Shown one piece after another: positions 22,490 to 34,440 of a DNA stretch of 64,000 nucleotides. Under the pieces are notes generated by a model. That model ran no database searches. It saw only the letters and a list, made by a program, of their open reading frames with translations, and was not told where the DNA came from. The DNA lies in the NCBI RefSeq assembly GCF_026210795.1, contig NC_089450.1, forward strand, positions 930,001 through 994,000. Direction: 5' to 3'. The translations under genes and the position numbers were made by a program. Numbering within the stretch: the stretch's first letter is position 1; every line of letters starts with the position of its first letter. The stretch is from Rhizophagus irregularis. Lineage: Eukaryota > Glomeromycota > Glomeromycetes > Glomerales > Glomeraceae.

Positions 22490-25109
22490 TACTATTTCAG
22501 AAACAATAATTTGATACCTTGATTTAAGAAAAAATTGTAAAAGAATTTGGTTTAGGAGCGAAAGTACCCTTTTAATAAGAAAAATCACAATTCCATTACG
22601 TTACAGTCGTTACACGTTTATTAGGCGATTAAAATTTAATACATTAATAAAGTTTATTTGAATTACATAATTAGAAAATAGCGACAAAGGAACATTTTTT
22701 TTTAACACGCAATGTCATTGAAACGCAAAAAAATTCTTTGACAGTTACCAAATTCGTTGTTGTTTTATTGCAAAATGAGGTAATTTTAAATTGAAAGAAA
22801 TTTATTTGTGCTAAAAATAAATTATTGTCTAACTGAAGAATGAATAACTAAATTGCACACATCATTGTAATTAAAGAATGTGTTTATCTAATTCATTAGA
22901 ATCTCTATACATGGAAATGAAGAAGTTCATTGTATATGTTGTATGTGGAAATAGATTACGAAGATCGTGATAATCAGTTCATATACTACAGGACTTTGCT
23001 AAAGCTGCCTAATTTGTCAAAATCAAAGAACTGATGACAATCTTAGAACGAATGTTTAAATTATTATACTGTAGTCGATTATTTAATTATTTTAATTATT
23101 TTAATGTGAAATCATTTATATATAATTTGAATTATAAAGCTATATATATAATGAATGTTTAAAAAGAGTAATTAGACGATGAAACGCCACATTTCTTTTA
23201 ATTACAACCCATTGTGCGGTTGCAATGTTGCCGCGTTACCATTAATTATGTTTACTAGTTATCCTTATCAGGATTTTTTTATTTAATTGAAAGGAAAAAT
23301 TTTTTAATATGTATTATATAATGAAACTTTGTCTTATTATCTTAATTTAAAAGTTGGCCAAAATTAGTTAAATCAGCCGATCAATAAAACATAATTTTGG
23401 CCAAAATTTTGTTAATTCTGGCCAATTTCCAAAAAAAAAAAGTTACACGTGAAAAATTACGCAAATTTATCAAAAGAAGATTAGTATCAATTCTCTTCTC
23501 TTTGTAAACATTATTGGTTTAATGCAGGAATCACATCATGAATTGTTTATATTTATTATTTATATTAATAAGATATTATAAACATTGACTAAACCATTTT
23601 AAATTTATTTCTTACATTATTAATATGACTATTTTTCTAGAGAATTCTTTAAATAAAAGAGAACAATATAAGAGCTAGTACTTAAAAAAGCTTAGATGTA
23701 TAGAATAATTATATTACAATTATATATTCTAATCAGGAGTTTTATTGATTTTTAATAATTTGGCGTATTCAAAATATATTGCTCGACATATTAAATTATT
23801 ATTTAGGTATCCGCTTAGAGTTTTTTTTCCAATTTGGATACAAGAGGAAATGGGCGGATGATTATGACCATATCTTTGTGAGATGAGTGAATATTATTCA
23901 ATGGCTTTTTCTTTTGTTATATAAAATAGAGATTCAAACAATACTAGAGTCTCGCCCGTGGAAAAGGCGAAATCTGACTTTTAAATGTGACGAATATTCA
24001 TTACATAATTATTACACCATATCAATCACTTTTCATTGGTTCGTCTATTAGGATCATGCTAATTTTTGATTGACTGATATATTTTATGTGGCTTAATTTA
24101 ATTTTTTATGCACGTTAAAAAATATCCGATCTAACCTTTTTTTAATCATGCTAAATTCTAGATTATTTTAATCATTTTTTTAATAATAAGTGTTGATTTT
24201 TGCTTCCGAAATAAAATAATAATGTACTTAAATAAGTTATAGATCGCTTTTAAGGCATCTAAATACTCTATTTGGTGGGAATTCTTTGTTTTTTTTCATT
24301 GTAATGAACTTTAACAAGAAATATAATAACCATATATATACGTAACCACCAAGAATGCGAATTGTCATACCGTACATTTTAACTTTTTTTAAAATTTCTA
24401 CTAAAATCTACTGATAGATGGATTGCAAATTTTGTTCCGGAAATAAAATTTTTCTAAATTGGAATCGACTAAATTTCTTAAGTGCAGTGGAATATATTAC
24501 CCAATAGTATTAATTTTACAGTAAGAAACTCTACCCCACGTAGGTAATATTTTTCGTCCAATAATATTTAAAATAATAAAGTATAATTAAGGACTTAACC
24601 ATTGATTATTTATAAATTGAATGTTGTAAGAAAAAAATATATACGGTTTCAAGCTTAACTATCCTTTCTTAATAAAATATACCAGACATGTTTTACTTGA
24701 AATTAATTACTCAGTCGGAAATATTTTTGAATGGTAAAATTAAAACGAACGCAGACACGTATTAGGCAAAATATTAGTTTTAAATAAATAAGACAAAAAC
24801 TTACCGATAAAATTGAAATTACATGATCAAAAACTTATTTATTTACCCGTCTTCAATTAACAAATTTTACTCATTTTATAAAATTTAAAATTGAATTACT
24901 CAAAATATGATGCTTTTATTACAAAAATAAAAATTTCAATAACTTTACTATACAATTTTCTATTTTTGAACTACTTTGTGTGATATGACAAAAAGTCACG
25001 TGAATTTTCGTGACTTTTTTTTGAAGTAAGTTATTTAATTCTATTATTACTTACATATAATTTAAACTAACTAAATTCTTTATTTAAAAATTAATTAATT
25101 ATATAAAAT
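22490..25109. other. Gene-free stretch of 2.6 kb
   Basis: Upstream region of the ion-transport gene plus AT-rich DNA. A perfect 16-bp palindrome, aattttggccaaaatt, lies at 23393-23408 amid several ttggcca repeats (23350-23430). No coding frame, RNA gene or terminal repeats were recognised. Confidence 0.4.
24991..25018. repeat. Perfect 10-bp hairpin
   Basis: AAAAGTCACG (24991-25000) and CGTGACTTTT (25009-25018) flank an 8-nt loop, followed by a T-run. This could be a stem-loop terminator or a foldback relic. Confidence 0.5.
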
Positions 25110-25250
25110 TATGTGCATTTTGCGGAGCATTTACATCACTGTAAGAATTTTCCGTTTATTCTTGATTAACAGTTGGTGGCTGATTAAATCTTAATGTCAC
25201 AATTATTGCGAAAAATACAATCGCAAATATTTTATTAAAACACTAACACA
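25110..25250 (-). pseudogene. Relic of the MDNN/NQPPTVNQ family
   Basis: The reverse strand reads a hydrophobic segment (IFAIVFFAIIVTL), then RFNQPPTVNQE, a stop, and TENSYSDVNAP. The NQPPTVNQ block and the following ENS.SD resemble the ORF at 13948-14115 (NQPPTVNQ...MENSSNASD). There is no ATG in frame, and a TAA interrupts it. Confidence 0.4.
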
Positions 25251-25640
25251 CTAACTTATTGTTCTTACATTTATTAATCATACTTAGAGTTGTGATTGAA
25301 CTCCGGACTTGTACCAAGATTCCAAAGAAGAATTTCAATCCCTTTCTCAATTCATTTGGTATACGAATCACAACCTTGATTGTACTACAAGTCTTACACT
25401 TTTCGAATATTAGCTTTTCTGAATCAACATCATTTCATGAGAAGAGCTTAGAGTGAAGAGTAGTGATATTAGAATCTAAGTTTATTGACCTTACTGTTAA
25501 CGTATGTATTATTTCTATTAGTTTCTCTATATCTTTTGTATATTATCATGAAATTTGTTGAATTTAGAGATAGTTATGATCAACAGACGAATGGAATTCT
25601 ATTTAAAAATAAGTATGTCAATCTTGATGAAGCGAAATCT
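25251..25640. other. Stretch with two weak open frames
   Basis: At 25260-25450 both strands stay partly open (for example the + frame reads EEFQSLSQFIWYTNHNLD). Neither has a clear start or a recognisable family. This may be the 3' remainder of the adjacent pseudogene. Confidence 0.3.
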
Positions 25641-28045
25641 ATCTTAAAGAGATATCACTACTGACCTTGTTTTTCCTCATTTAGTTTTTCTGCTAATTCC
25701 ATGATATCGCGTGACCAAATTTAATATTCAATAGAAAGCTTCTCTGCAGTTAAACGGAGAAAAGATTTTCCATCAACATCGTGAATTTTTGTTGTTACGT
25801 CATAACATAATAAATTTGGTCACGCACTAAAAATATGGGACATAATATCTTATAATAATCATAGGCTTTGGCGTCAGCTACGGCTGAAAGATCTCCCTTG
25901 TAGTAATCGTGTTTCTTGTGTTTGTACTTTCATAATCATGATCCTTGTGTTTGTAATAATCATGGGCTTAGATCATCTTCTTCGCCTAATAATCGAACAA
26001 TTTCTTCAGATTCATCAGGATATATTAACTTAGCGGATTCAAAATTTTGCCACAGAGGACATAAATATCATGTTTTCCACGTTTTTCTGGCTTTGGAACT
26101 TTCATTTTATTATGATGAATATCGATAAGTGCCAACTTTTTCTCATTGCTTATGTAGAAGTCTATGTAACCTATTGTTCCAAAGCATGCTCCAACATCTA
26201 CAGAAACATAATTACCTCAGGTAAAACTTGCATTGAGGCACGATAAAATTCCATCTGCCATACGTGCTGTACTTTTTTTGTAATATTTTCATTTTTGCAA
26301 ATACTAATTTGATAAATTCACAAAAATCACTAAGAGGTGATTTAGATCAGCTTGTTCTACCAAGACGGGATTGAAGGTATGTTATTCAGAGTAATGGTGC
26401 TGGAAAATCGTGTAGTGCAATGTCTGATTGACTTGGACTTGTATCAACAAATACAAGAAGTCGTCCACCATATGTAATGTCTTTCGAATTATAAGGAAGA
26501 CCCCTTTTCTAAAGGGTACAGAATCAACAATTTTTTCTTTCTTCATCTGAAAGATTTGAAGCTGAATAAAATGCACGACATTCTGGAAAAGTGCAACATT
26601 AAAATTGTATAGTAAATATATTAGTTATTAGAATTAATACAAAATATGACACATTACCTTGATGAGATCGTTAAAATCATGAAACTTTAGAAAAGAAAAA
26701 ACATTAAAAGATAGAGAATTTCTCTCTTTTTTAGTATATCGTTCGGCAATGTGATTCATAGTATAAGCAACTAAACCAGGATGTAAGCTGTTATGGCAGA
26801 CATATATTTAAAAAGACATGGAATTTCAGGTCAGAGCTAAAGGGTTGAGCAGAAGGATTAATCTTTATCAACTTATCATAATGATATACAATGATATACT
26901 TCACAAATTGTGAAAATAATCATGAAATTCTTCTTTTGTGAAACAAATATCTTCATATCCCCATTTGTTTTTCATACTAAGGTTATTAACAGATGAAATG
27001 TCCATGTCTGAACGACTTCCACTAGTGGCATAAGCGCCATAATGTCCGTATGATGCTAATTCTACAATGCAAAGCTGTGAGGATTGCGTTATGTATTTAA
27101 ATGCATCCCAAAATATACTTCCGCCATGATGAAGTTCGTGAATCTCATGCCTATATATTTTTTTGCACTTCATTGATAATCAAATATGCTTTTTTATAAC
27201 CACATTGTTCAAGAAAATCATTCCAACTCATCTCCATAAAATTCCATGAATTAGTATACTTTTGCATACATACCAACGAAATGCGAAAAACACAAGCTGA
27301 ACCATCCTGCACTTCATCTAGTTTGAGCAATTTATCCTCAAGTAGTTGTCCAAGAGATGTTTTTCCAGTCATTGGTGGTGACCGAATTAGGATAATGCGT
27401 TCTTTAAGCAGACATTCAAACGGTTTGCTGATAGTTGATTCTCTCTTGCATATGATAACACTATTAAGATTAACGTTAATACCTTCATAGAAGAAGCTGC
27501 TTCCAGTCTTCGGTGAGTTGTTCCTCCAAGACCTCCTATATAATACAAAATAGGAAGTGGCGTTACTAAATGCAATTAGTATGAAAGTTAAAAGACAATA
27601 TCTTTATACCTATTTTCTTGCCATTTCGCGCGCGACTGTTAAAGAAAGTGAATAAGAAATGGAATAAGTTATCATAAAATTTCTTGTTCGAGAGGTAAGG
27701 TATTGGGAGACACTTACCAGCAGCGACGGGCTGTACAATGATGTGAATTGTCTCCTTATCGATTACTTTGTTTTAAAATTATCCTCAGTAAAATATCTGT
27801 TAAGAAGACGTCATCTTCGGTAAAAATCCTTCAATTTTATTTCTGTTATTTTCAACCTTTTTACCATCGACCTTCCAAAGTTTCAGACTGGCAAAATTGT
27901 TAATATTAAGTGATTTAAGTTTTTCACTTATTTCATTAAAGACAAGAGACTTGATATGCGAAACTTGAATATCATCTTGGTTGATATTATTATTAGAAAC
28001 AACGATTGCTGCGTCAACAATAACTGAGAAATAAAGAATTTTCAT
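25640..28045 (-). pseudogene. Crinkler-like protein with P-loop NTPase domain, multiply frameshifted
   Basis: The ATG at 28045 opens an N-terminal ubiquitin-like header with SLKLWKVDG and, in the third frame, IHIIVQPVAA before a gtaagt donor (exon end 27718). Small exons follow (27632-27607 and from about 27536). A long frame then carries Walker A SPPMTGKTSLG (about 27380), Walker B AYLIINEVQ, and, after a shift, GGSIFWDAFKYITQ, ASYGHYGAY, MDISSVN and FTKEEFHDYF. Further left come HPGLVAY, ECRAFYSASNLSDEERK and VDVGACFGTIGYIDFYI. Frames change in the T-run at 27158-27164, near 27825, 27775 and 26480, and stops occur downstream. The order (header, P-loop, DEVQ-like box, C-terminal domain) is that of Rhizophagus crinkler proteins, which are considered effector-like or NTPase proteins. 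As it stands it cannot give a full-length product unless the shifts are sequencing errors. Confidence 0.7.
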
Positions 28046-28775
28046 ATTTCTCGCTTCGAAGTAAACAATTTAAGGAAAAGCACATGTTGAATATTTTTCT
28101 GTAAAGAGATAAAACGTATTTTTTTTAGAGAAAGAAATTTTGAGAAAAATTGAGAAATTTTGAGGGTATATAATATACTTTTAAAAACCTCTCTGAATAT
28201 ATCATTAATAATAAAATAGTAAAAAAAAATAATTTATCAATAAAAAATTTATGCAAAAGAAATGATTAATGAAAAAATGAAAAATTCTCATGAGTAATTA
28301 TCATGAATTACTGTTACGCAATTTTTCGGTCGTACGGTTGACCAAGTAAATTAATGGAATAGAATCACGTTGTTCCCGCCCTAACTTTAATTATTATTTT
28401 ATTGTTGTTATGTTGTCCGAATTTGATTGCCCTATAAAAAATGTTTTACAATTTAATACAAGATGCAGAGATTGAGAATTTTCGACCACATAAAAAACGT
28501 ACAATATCATGATAATTGTCCAATAAATGTCAAGTAAATGTTCAATTTTCCGAACAAAAAAACCGAACAGTGTTTGGACAACTTTTTTTATAGGGTTGGC
28601 TAAAAAATTTGTCAATGAACAGGGCTAGTGTGGTGCATATTTGGAACCTATGATCATGAATACTTCGAATTTTTTTCGCTCCTTTGCTTCCAAAAAAAGT
28701 TTTTTATTGGCTTGTTGAACATTCCTGTTATAGAAAAGAGAATAATAAGTCGAATAAATTTGCTACACTTTCTGT
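27747..28775. repeat. Segmental duplication, copy B (partner 7726-8535)
   Basis: Same orientation as copy A and alignable from aattgtctccttatcgatta to gctacactttctgt. Copy B retains the intact ATG-proximal coding sequence and carries a 166-bp MITE that copy A lacks. Confidence 0.8.
28430..28595. mobile_element. 166-bp MITE with a demonstrable empty site
   Basis: Its terminal inverted repeats are CCCTATAAAAAA at the left and TTTTTTATAGGG at the right. TTG flanks both ends (28427-28429 and 28596-28598). Duplicate copy A reads aatttgattggctaaaaaat (8371-8390) without the element and with a single TTG, so insertion and a 3-bp target duplication are directly visible. Three-base duplications occur in CACTA and PIF/Harbinger groups; the CCCTATA ends do not let me choose. 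An internal 73-codon frame on the - strand is coincidental. Confidence 0.85.
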
Positions 28776-29126
28776 TTCACTAGTGCAGAACGTAACTGTT
28801 GATAATAATATACTTGGTTTTCTTCTAAGAATAAATTGATAAAGTTTAAATATTCAGTCTACAGTAAAAAGTCATTGACGAAGTCACGTGGCGACTGTAA
28901 TGTTACTGAAGTTGACGCTAAAAAAGTTAACGTAACCATAACTGATAAAGTTTCAAATGTTGCATTAAATATTATCAAAGTGGTCAACTCAAGATAACTT
29001 TATTTATATAAATTGATTATTAACAAATAAAATAAATTTAAAATATAACTATATATATATAACTATATAACTAATTATTTGATTTTTCAATCACGTGACA
29101 ATAGGAGGTAATTTCAAAAGAATTAA
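28776..29126. other. Short intergenic stretch
   Basis: Contains tagtgcagaacgtaactgttg, similar to tagtgcgaaatgtaactgctg at about 55200, so it is part of some dispersed repeat. No gene. Confidence 0.35.
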
Positions 29127-29636
29127 TCATTGAAAAGAAAGCTTGATAATTACAACTTTGGACCCAGAAATTTCAAATGTAAGGATTTCAGAATGGTTTG
29201 CTTGAAAAGGATAAGTCATCATTGTAGGAAAAGTAGGTATAATGATAATTTTAATTCCGGGGATGTCAAATGTAATAAAGATCTCAGAATGGTTAATTTG
29301 AGAATAATTGGTCATATTGGGTGAGTTAAATAGTGAAGGATTGGACTGTGTTGCATTCTGGCTATTACATTGCGAAACATATTGTGGAGGATTTGGGGAA
29401 TCTGATGAAGCGGTAGGATAAGATTGAGATAAATCAGAGTTGCCAGGTGTATCGGTGTAAACAGGTGTATTGGTGTAAGATGCTGGGAATACGCCACCGT
29501 TCATCATGGGATACCCGTTATTGTAATCAGGAGTATTTGCATTGTGGTAATTAATATTTGAATTTTCTGAACGAGTATCAGTTGTTTGAGATTGATTAAA
29601 TCCATTATTAATAAAGTTGAGATTATTATTATCCAT
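29127..29636 (-). CDS. Asn/Pro/Ser-rich protein, MDNN family, with C-terminal duplication
   Basis: A single-exon ORF of 169 aa from ATG at 29636. The start (MDNNNLNF) and the surrounding DNA match the ORFs at 13948 and 31026. Residues 1-110 are Asn/Ser/Pro/Thr-rich and probably disordered. Residues about 113-143 and 146-169 are two diverged copies of one unit (NHSEI..TF.I.G.K..II), suggesting a small beta-strand repeat. There is no signal peptide or membrane segment. A TATA-like sequence lies 91 bp upstream. Function unknown. The low-complexity head resembles transcription-factor-associated disordered regions, but nothing proves that. Confidence 0.6.
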   Translation of the reverse strand: MDNNNLNFINNGFNQSQTTDTRSENSNINYHNANTPDYNNGYPMMNGGVFPASYTNTPVYTDTPGNSDLSQSYPTASSDSPNPPQYVSQCNSQNATQSNPSLFNSPNMTNYSQINHSEIFITFDIPGIKIIIIPTFPTMMTYPFQANHSEILTFEISGSKVVIIKLSFQ

Positions 29637-29726
29637 TTTTAATAGAGTTTATAAATTATGTTTGCTGTTTTTTAATATCTAGAATCAAAATTTTCTTGGT
29701 TCTGATGAGATAAAAAACTGAGACGT

Positions 29727-29733
29727 TTTTATA
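29727..29733 (-). promoter_or_regulatory. TATA-like box
   Basis: tataaaa on the - strand, about 91 bp upstream of the ATG at 29636. Confidence 0.4.
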
Positions 29734-29788
29734 CTGATTTTTATTATTATATCATTCTACATGAAATTCTCGTTTTAAACGTACTTAT

Positions 29789-29899
29789 ACATGATCGGCA
29801 ATATGGATGACGATCACACTAATTCACCATGATGCAGTCCAACTACACTAATCCTTATACTAAGATTATACTAATAAAATACATGATCGGCAATATGGA
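29789..29899. repeat. Direct repeat of a 19-nt phrase
   Basis: acatgatcggcaatatgga occurs at 29789-29807 and 29881-29899, 92 bp apart, suggesting a local tandem duplication that has otherwise diverged. Confidence 0.5.
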
Positions 29900-30447
29900 A
29901 TATTCTGAATATCCTTTCACTATTTCACTATTATTAATCAAAAAGGTGCAGATCATTATTATATCATGAAATCCGCTCTTTATTTTGAAGATATATTATA
30001 AGACATTTTAAGTCATTACTATATGCTGGAGGCGGCATTCTAAAAATTTATCTAACGATAAGTACAATATAATAAATGTTTTTTTTTTGGAAGTTTAAAA
30101 AGCTTAATCTCAAATTTTTCTGATTCCGATTTTTCATGTATACACAAATAATGAAAATCACCTGATCCCAGTTTTGATTTATTCATTTACCCTGTTTAAA
30201 ATCCTTAATACTTCATATGCTTTATAGATATATCATTAACATTTGAAATTTATAATGAAATATTATCAGTTATAGTTTTTTTGTAGAAACCACAACAAAT
30301 CCTGTTGTGAAACTTGACTCGCCACTTTCAATTTCATACATTTTCATTGTTTTAGCCGGATTTTTTTAACTTACAAATTACCCTTATCAGTCGTAATTAT
30401 TATTTAATTCATATTAATAATTTTCTTTGTCCAAATATAAAAATATC

Positions 30448-30710
30448 TATTATTTGCCGTTGTAATACAACAAAATCTTTGATAGACCGGATAAACCATC
30501 CCACCGGAAAAATTGTTCTTTCAATCTTTCAAAGGTTTGCGGCAAATGATGTAGTGTAACCTAAAATTGGAAATATAAGAAAGATTCTTTGCTGTTGTAA
30601 TACGGACAATCTTTGATAGACCGGACAAAATCGCCACCGAAGAAAAATTGTTGTTCGGATAACTTGGTAAATTGCCGTATACTTTATTTGTAACCTAAAA
30701 AAATTGGGAA
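30448..30710. repeat. Two-copy imperfect tandem repeat, about 130 bp unit
   Basis: Copy 1 (about 30450-30568) and copy 2 (about 30585-30705) share ttgc.gttgtaatac, atctttgatagaccgga, ccaccg.a.aaaattgtt and tgtaacctaaaattgg. The - strand of copy 1 stays open for 36 codons and copy 2 for longer. This could be an exon duplication, but no protein family is recognised. Confidence 0.55.
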
Positions 30711-31025
30711 GTTTCCATAGCGATATACCTACCCTACTTATATATTTTTAAGAAACAATTAATTATTAAAATTAGATAAGATTTTCCCTGTCCAATCAAT
30801 TATTTAACTTTTCAAAAGATGATTCATAAAAATAGAAATTTTTTTATCAGACCAAGATCTTATCCTTCATAAAATTAGAAATTTTAACTTATCCTTTACA
30901 GTATAGTAATAATATAGATAGGCCCTTTTTTACTTAGTATATTTACCAGAGTCCTTGTCACGCCTTTCATAATAACATAAAATTTCTTCACAAAAATTTA
31001 TTTAAATTATACTCTATATTAACAA

Positions 31026-31136
31026 ATGGATAATAACTTTAACGCTAATGATAATAGATTTCAGCTGTTAAATTCAAATGAAAGATTTTTAATAATAATT
31101 ATAGTTATTCAGCAATCGGCACGAAGTGCCGAATAA
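31026..31136 (+). CDS. Short MDNN-family ORF, probably truncated
   Basis: A 36-aa ORF (MDNNFNANDN at its start). The upstream DNA (ttatttaaattatactctat, then the ATG) parallels that of the ORF at 13948, and the region from about 30780 also shows scattered similarity. The family motif NQPPTVNQ is missing. The end runs into cggcacgaagtgccg, a small foldback, so the 3' part was probably lost or replaced. Confidence 0.35.
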   Translation: MDNNFNANDNRFQLLNSNERFLIIIIVIQQSARSAE

Positions 31137-34100
31137 CTATTAAATATTTGATTGTTTATGAAAAAGATGCTCGTGTTAAAATGTGAAAGAATCGTTACAC
31201 AGTTGTTGCAATAGGTATTGTATTGTATTTCTTGGCAATAAAGGTGTTTTCATTGTCTAATTTCAAACGAGAAGTTTTATTTATTTAGATAATACCTAAT
31301 ATTTTCGTTTTCAATATGATTCTTTATTATAAAAAATAATAAATTTCGACAGTTCAATTTTCTACATAAAAAACATAATATTTGTTGTGTGCGACTACTC
31401 AACCCAACGAACGTATTTTAAAAAAATGTCATATTGGTCGTTCCATAAATCAACCGGAGTCATGTGAATTTATTTGAAAGTAACTTTAAAAATAGATTAT
31501 GACATTTTCAAGGATTTTTTGCTCTTTTTCTATAACTAGTTTGTTTCTATCACTATTAGTTAAGATTTTCATAGACTCTTTTATAAATTCTATAAATATC
31601 AGATTTCCGTATCTACAAAATTTTTCCTATATATATCAGCTATATATCACTCTTATCCATATAGATCATGTAAAGGATTAAGTATTACAAGAGAGCCAAG
31701 AATTATGAATCTGCAGTATAAATTCCGAACCTAAATATGCAATAAGTGAAATGAAAAACTCGGTTTATAGAATTATTAATAGAAGGCAATTATTATTAGT
31801 TCCAATTGTATAACGATTATATCAAAGGTGATACAAAATTACAAATTTTGTCTGACACGAGACTACGCACAACAACAAAATTTGTGTAATATTTAAGTAG
31901 CACTTCAGACTTTTTTTGGAATGGTTATATTTTTTCTCTAAGGTAGACGAGCAATAATATTTAAATCTGAAAAAATAGACAGATATTTCAGTAAATATAT
32001 TACGAATAGAATAGTAAAATTTCGAATCTATAGTGAAGAGTAGTAATGGAGTTGTTAATAAATAATGTCAATATATTGTAATCAGTAAAGATGTTTATAT
32101 TTTTGTACAAATCCAATTAGCAATTAGAATTCACATGTCAAAATTTTGATAATAGTATGAATAAGTATATGTCCTATTTATTTGTATGAACATCTAGAGA
32201 GCTAAAAGTTGGCAAAATAAAAGATGTGAAGAATGAAAGATACTGCAGTTAAAGACTAGTTAATATATGTAAGCTATGTTTAAGAGGAAATCCGTTATCC
32301 GTGTAGAATAATTGGAATCTGAAGAATATAAACTTAGTTGTGTAACAGAAACTTTCCAATACAAACACACTGTATAATAGCAAAAAACCTTTCCTATTTT
32401 TAACATAACAATAAGTATCTGTGGATTATACATCATCAACAAGTAATAAACCTTTTTTAAAAAAAAGAAATTTTATAGAACAGATGAACATCTCATGATA
32501 ATATACCAAAAAAAAATATAAAAGAACTACCCTTTATGTTGAAATTCAAATTTCTTTTTTGTTGTTTGTATACATGTATTGATAAATATGATAATAAACA
32601 AAAAGAATTCTGGTGTAAAAATATTATATTCCATGTGAAGATCAAAATCATCTCTCCCTTTTAAAAAAATTTTAAAACCTTTATTATATTACAAAATAAT
32701 CAACAAAGCATTATTATTATTATATATAAAAATAAAAAAATAAAATATTCAATTTGATGCATGTGTACAAATTACACACAAAAATTTTTGGTCATGTTAG
32801 GGTGGAGTCTTGGCAGAGACAGGACTAATACTTCTGATATTACATCAGAAAGATCTAAATTTTCTTACATTGTAAATTTCTGTATTTACTTATTATAAGA
32901 AAGAAGAAATTGTTAATAGTGTTTCAAATTATTTCTAAAACTAGCAGACTTTACCAATTACAATTTCTTAAATTGGTTAACAAATGAATTAAAAAAAATA
33001 TATAAAAAAATAAAAAAATAAAAATAAAAAAAAATATAAAAAATAAAAAAATAAAAAAAAATAAAAAGAATCAAAAAAAATAAAGCAAGTAACTCTCCTA
33101 AGACAAACTTGTGAACTCCCCAACTCAATAAGTACCACTTTTAAAAATAAAATTTAATTCACCCTTCACTAACTCAAGCAAACAAATTCACTAATTTCCT
33201 AAGATGAACTTGTGAACTCCCCGACTTCATCTATATCTTTAGGACTTCTTTTTCTTTCTTTAGGTCTTCTCTACTTCTATTCAACATGAAGTTCTTCTAT
33301 GAGAATTATTGAGAGTTTTCGTCTGTCATTTGCGCTCATCCAGTGGTTTATCTGAGAAAATTTTCTTGGCTAATTTAGTTGTGGCAACTTCTCATATCCG
33401 AATACTTTTCAATGTCAATTTCAGCATTTTTGAGTTTTTCTATGTTTTCATTAGTTTCTAAGATCGTCCATCTTTTTTTTATTTAACATCAGAATATGAG
33501 TTGCTACTATTTTCCTGATAATTCTCATCTTTTCAGTTGGCGTTTTTATAATATTCTCATTATTAGTGGTATAAAATGGAAGCCTTTCAAATATATTCTT
33601 CTACGAAATTCTGAAATTTGTAATTAGCAAACCATGAAGTTGATAATTAAAAAAAAACCGAAAAATCGATTATTTATTTAAAAATATTTTTTTAGAGATA
33701 TTATTTTTTTAGGGAGGGTATTTTTTTATAGAGGAAAGTTGGGGAGTATATATTTATATATTTATAAAAAAAAAAAATTGCTAATGTGACGTTCGACTTT
33801 AGCCACAATTGTTTAGCGGATATATCAAATTTTGAATTATTATTATCAGTTTTTATATTACAAATTTTCATTTAAATATAAACTCAGAATTTATTGAGCT
33901 ATTTTTTAGTAAAAAAATGTCATACGGTATAGTTTATTATGTTTGATAATTGCTCCACAAAAATTTATAAAAAAAAAGTTGGTTATATCTTATATTTAAT
34001 AAAAAATTTATTTAATAAGATCGTATATTTTTGTATAGTTTCATATTCATGAATAGTTTGATCATGTTTATTGAAACCAAATAATGAATCCCCACAGAAG

Positions 34101-34396
34101 CCTGCTGTAAACAATAAGAATTCTCATCTCTTGCGTTATGTTCTTCGTTCTATTTTTTGTTGCTGCGGCTTGAATATTTTCATCGCAAACGTATTAATAT
34201 TGACCCATGTGACGGTTGAGACTTGGCTCATTTATGTTATATATATTTAAAAAAAATTCTTCTGGTTAATTTCATATATTTTATTTTAATATACAATTAA
34301 TTAATCGGGTATTTATCATCATTTGGGCTTTTATCTTTCATTTCTTATTTTATATTCGTGTGTTCATTATGCACAGCTGATGAGGCTGATGGGGAA
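31137..34396. other. Gene-poor stretch of 3.2 kb
   Basis: No supported gene. An A-rich low-complexity run lies at 32990-33080. A fragment at about 33290-33480 (-) has coding-like phrases in two frames (ETNENIEKLKNAEIDIEKYSDM, then a shift) and may be a decayed exon. Confidence 0.35.
33097..33232. repeat. Imperfect 35-bp direct repeat
   Basis: The phrase beginning cctaagacaaacttgtgaac at about 33098 recurs as cctaagatgaacttgtgaac at about 33199. Both continue as tccccgactt-like sequence. Confidence 0.6.
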
Positions 34397-34440
34397 ATCT
34401 TTGAGTCATTTGAGGTCATTTGGATCACTGGCCATCACTG
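34397..34440. mobile_element. Detached terminal end of the hAT-like MITE
   Basis: tttgagtcatttgaggtcat followed by ttggatcactggccatcactg matches the right end of the element at 9126-9728. No partner end lies nearby, so it is a truncated copy. Confidence 0.6.

Noticed and set aside
28394-28615. 73-codon - strand frame
   Set aside because: It spans a 166-bp MITE insertion and both flanks, so the frame is accidental.
33290-33480. Possible - strand exon (ETNENIEKLKNAEIDIEKY)
   Set aside because: Only about 25 clean codons before a frame change; no start, splice sites or family.
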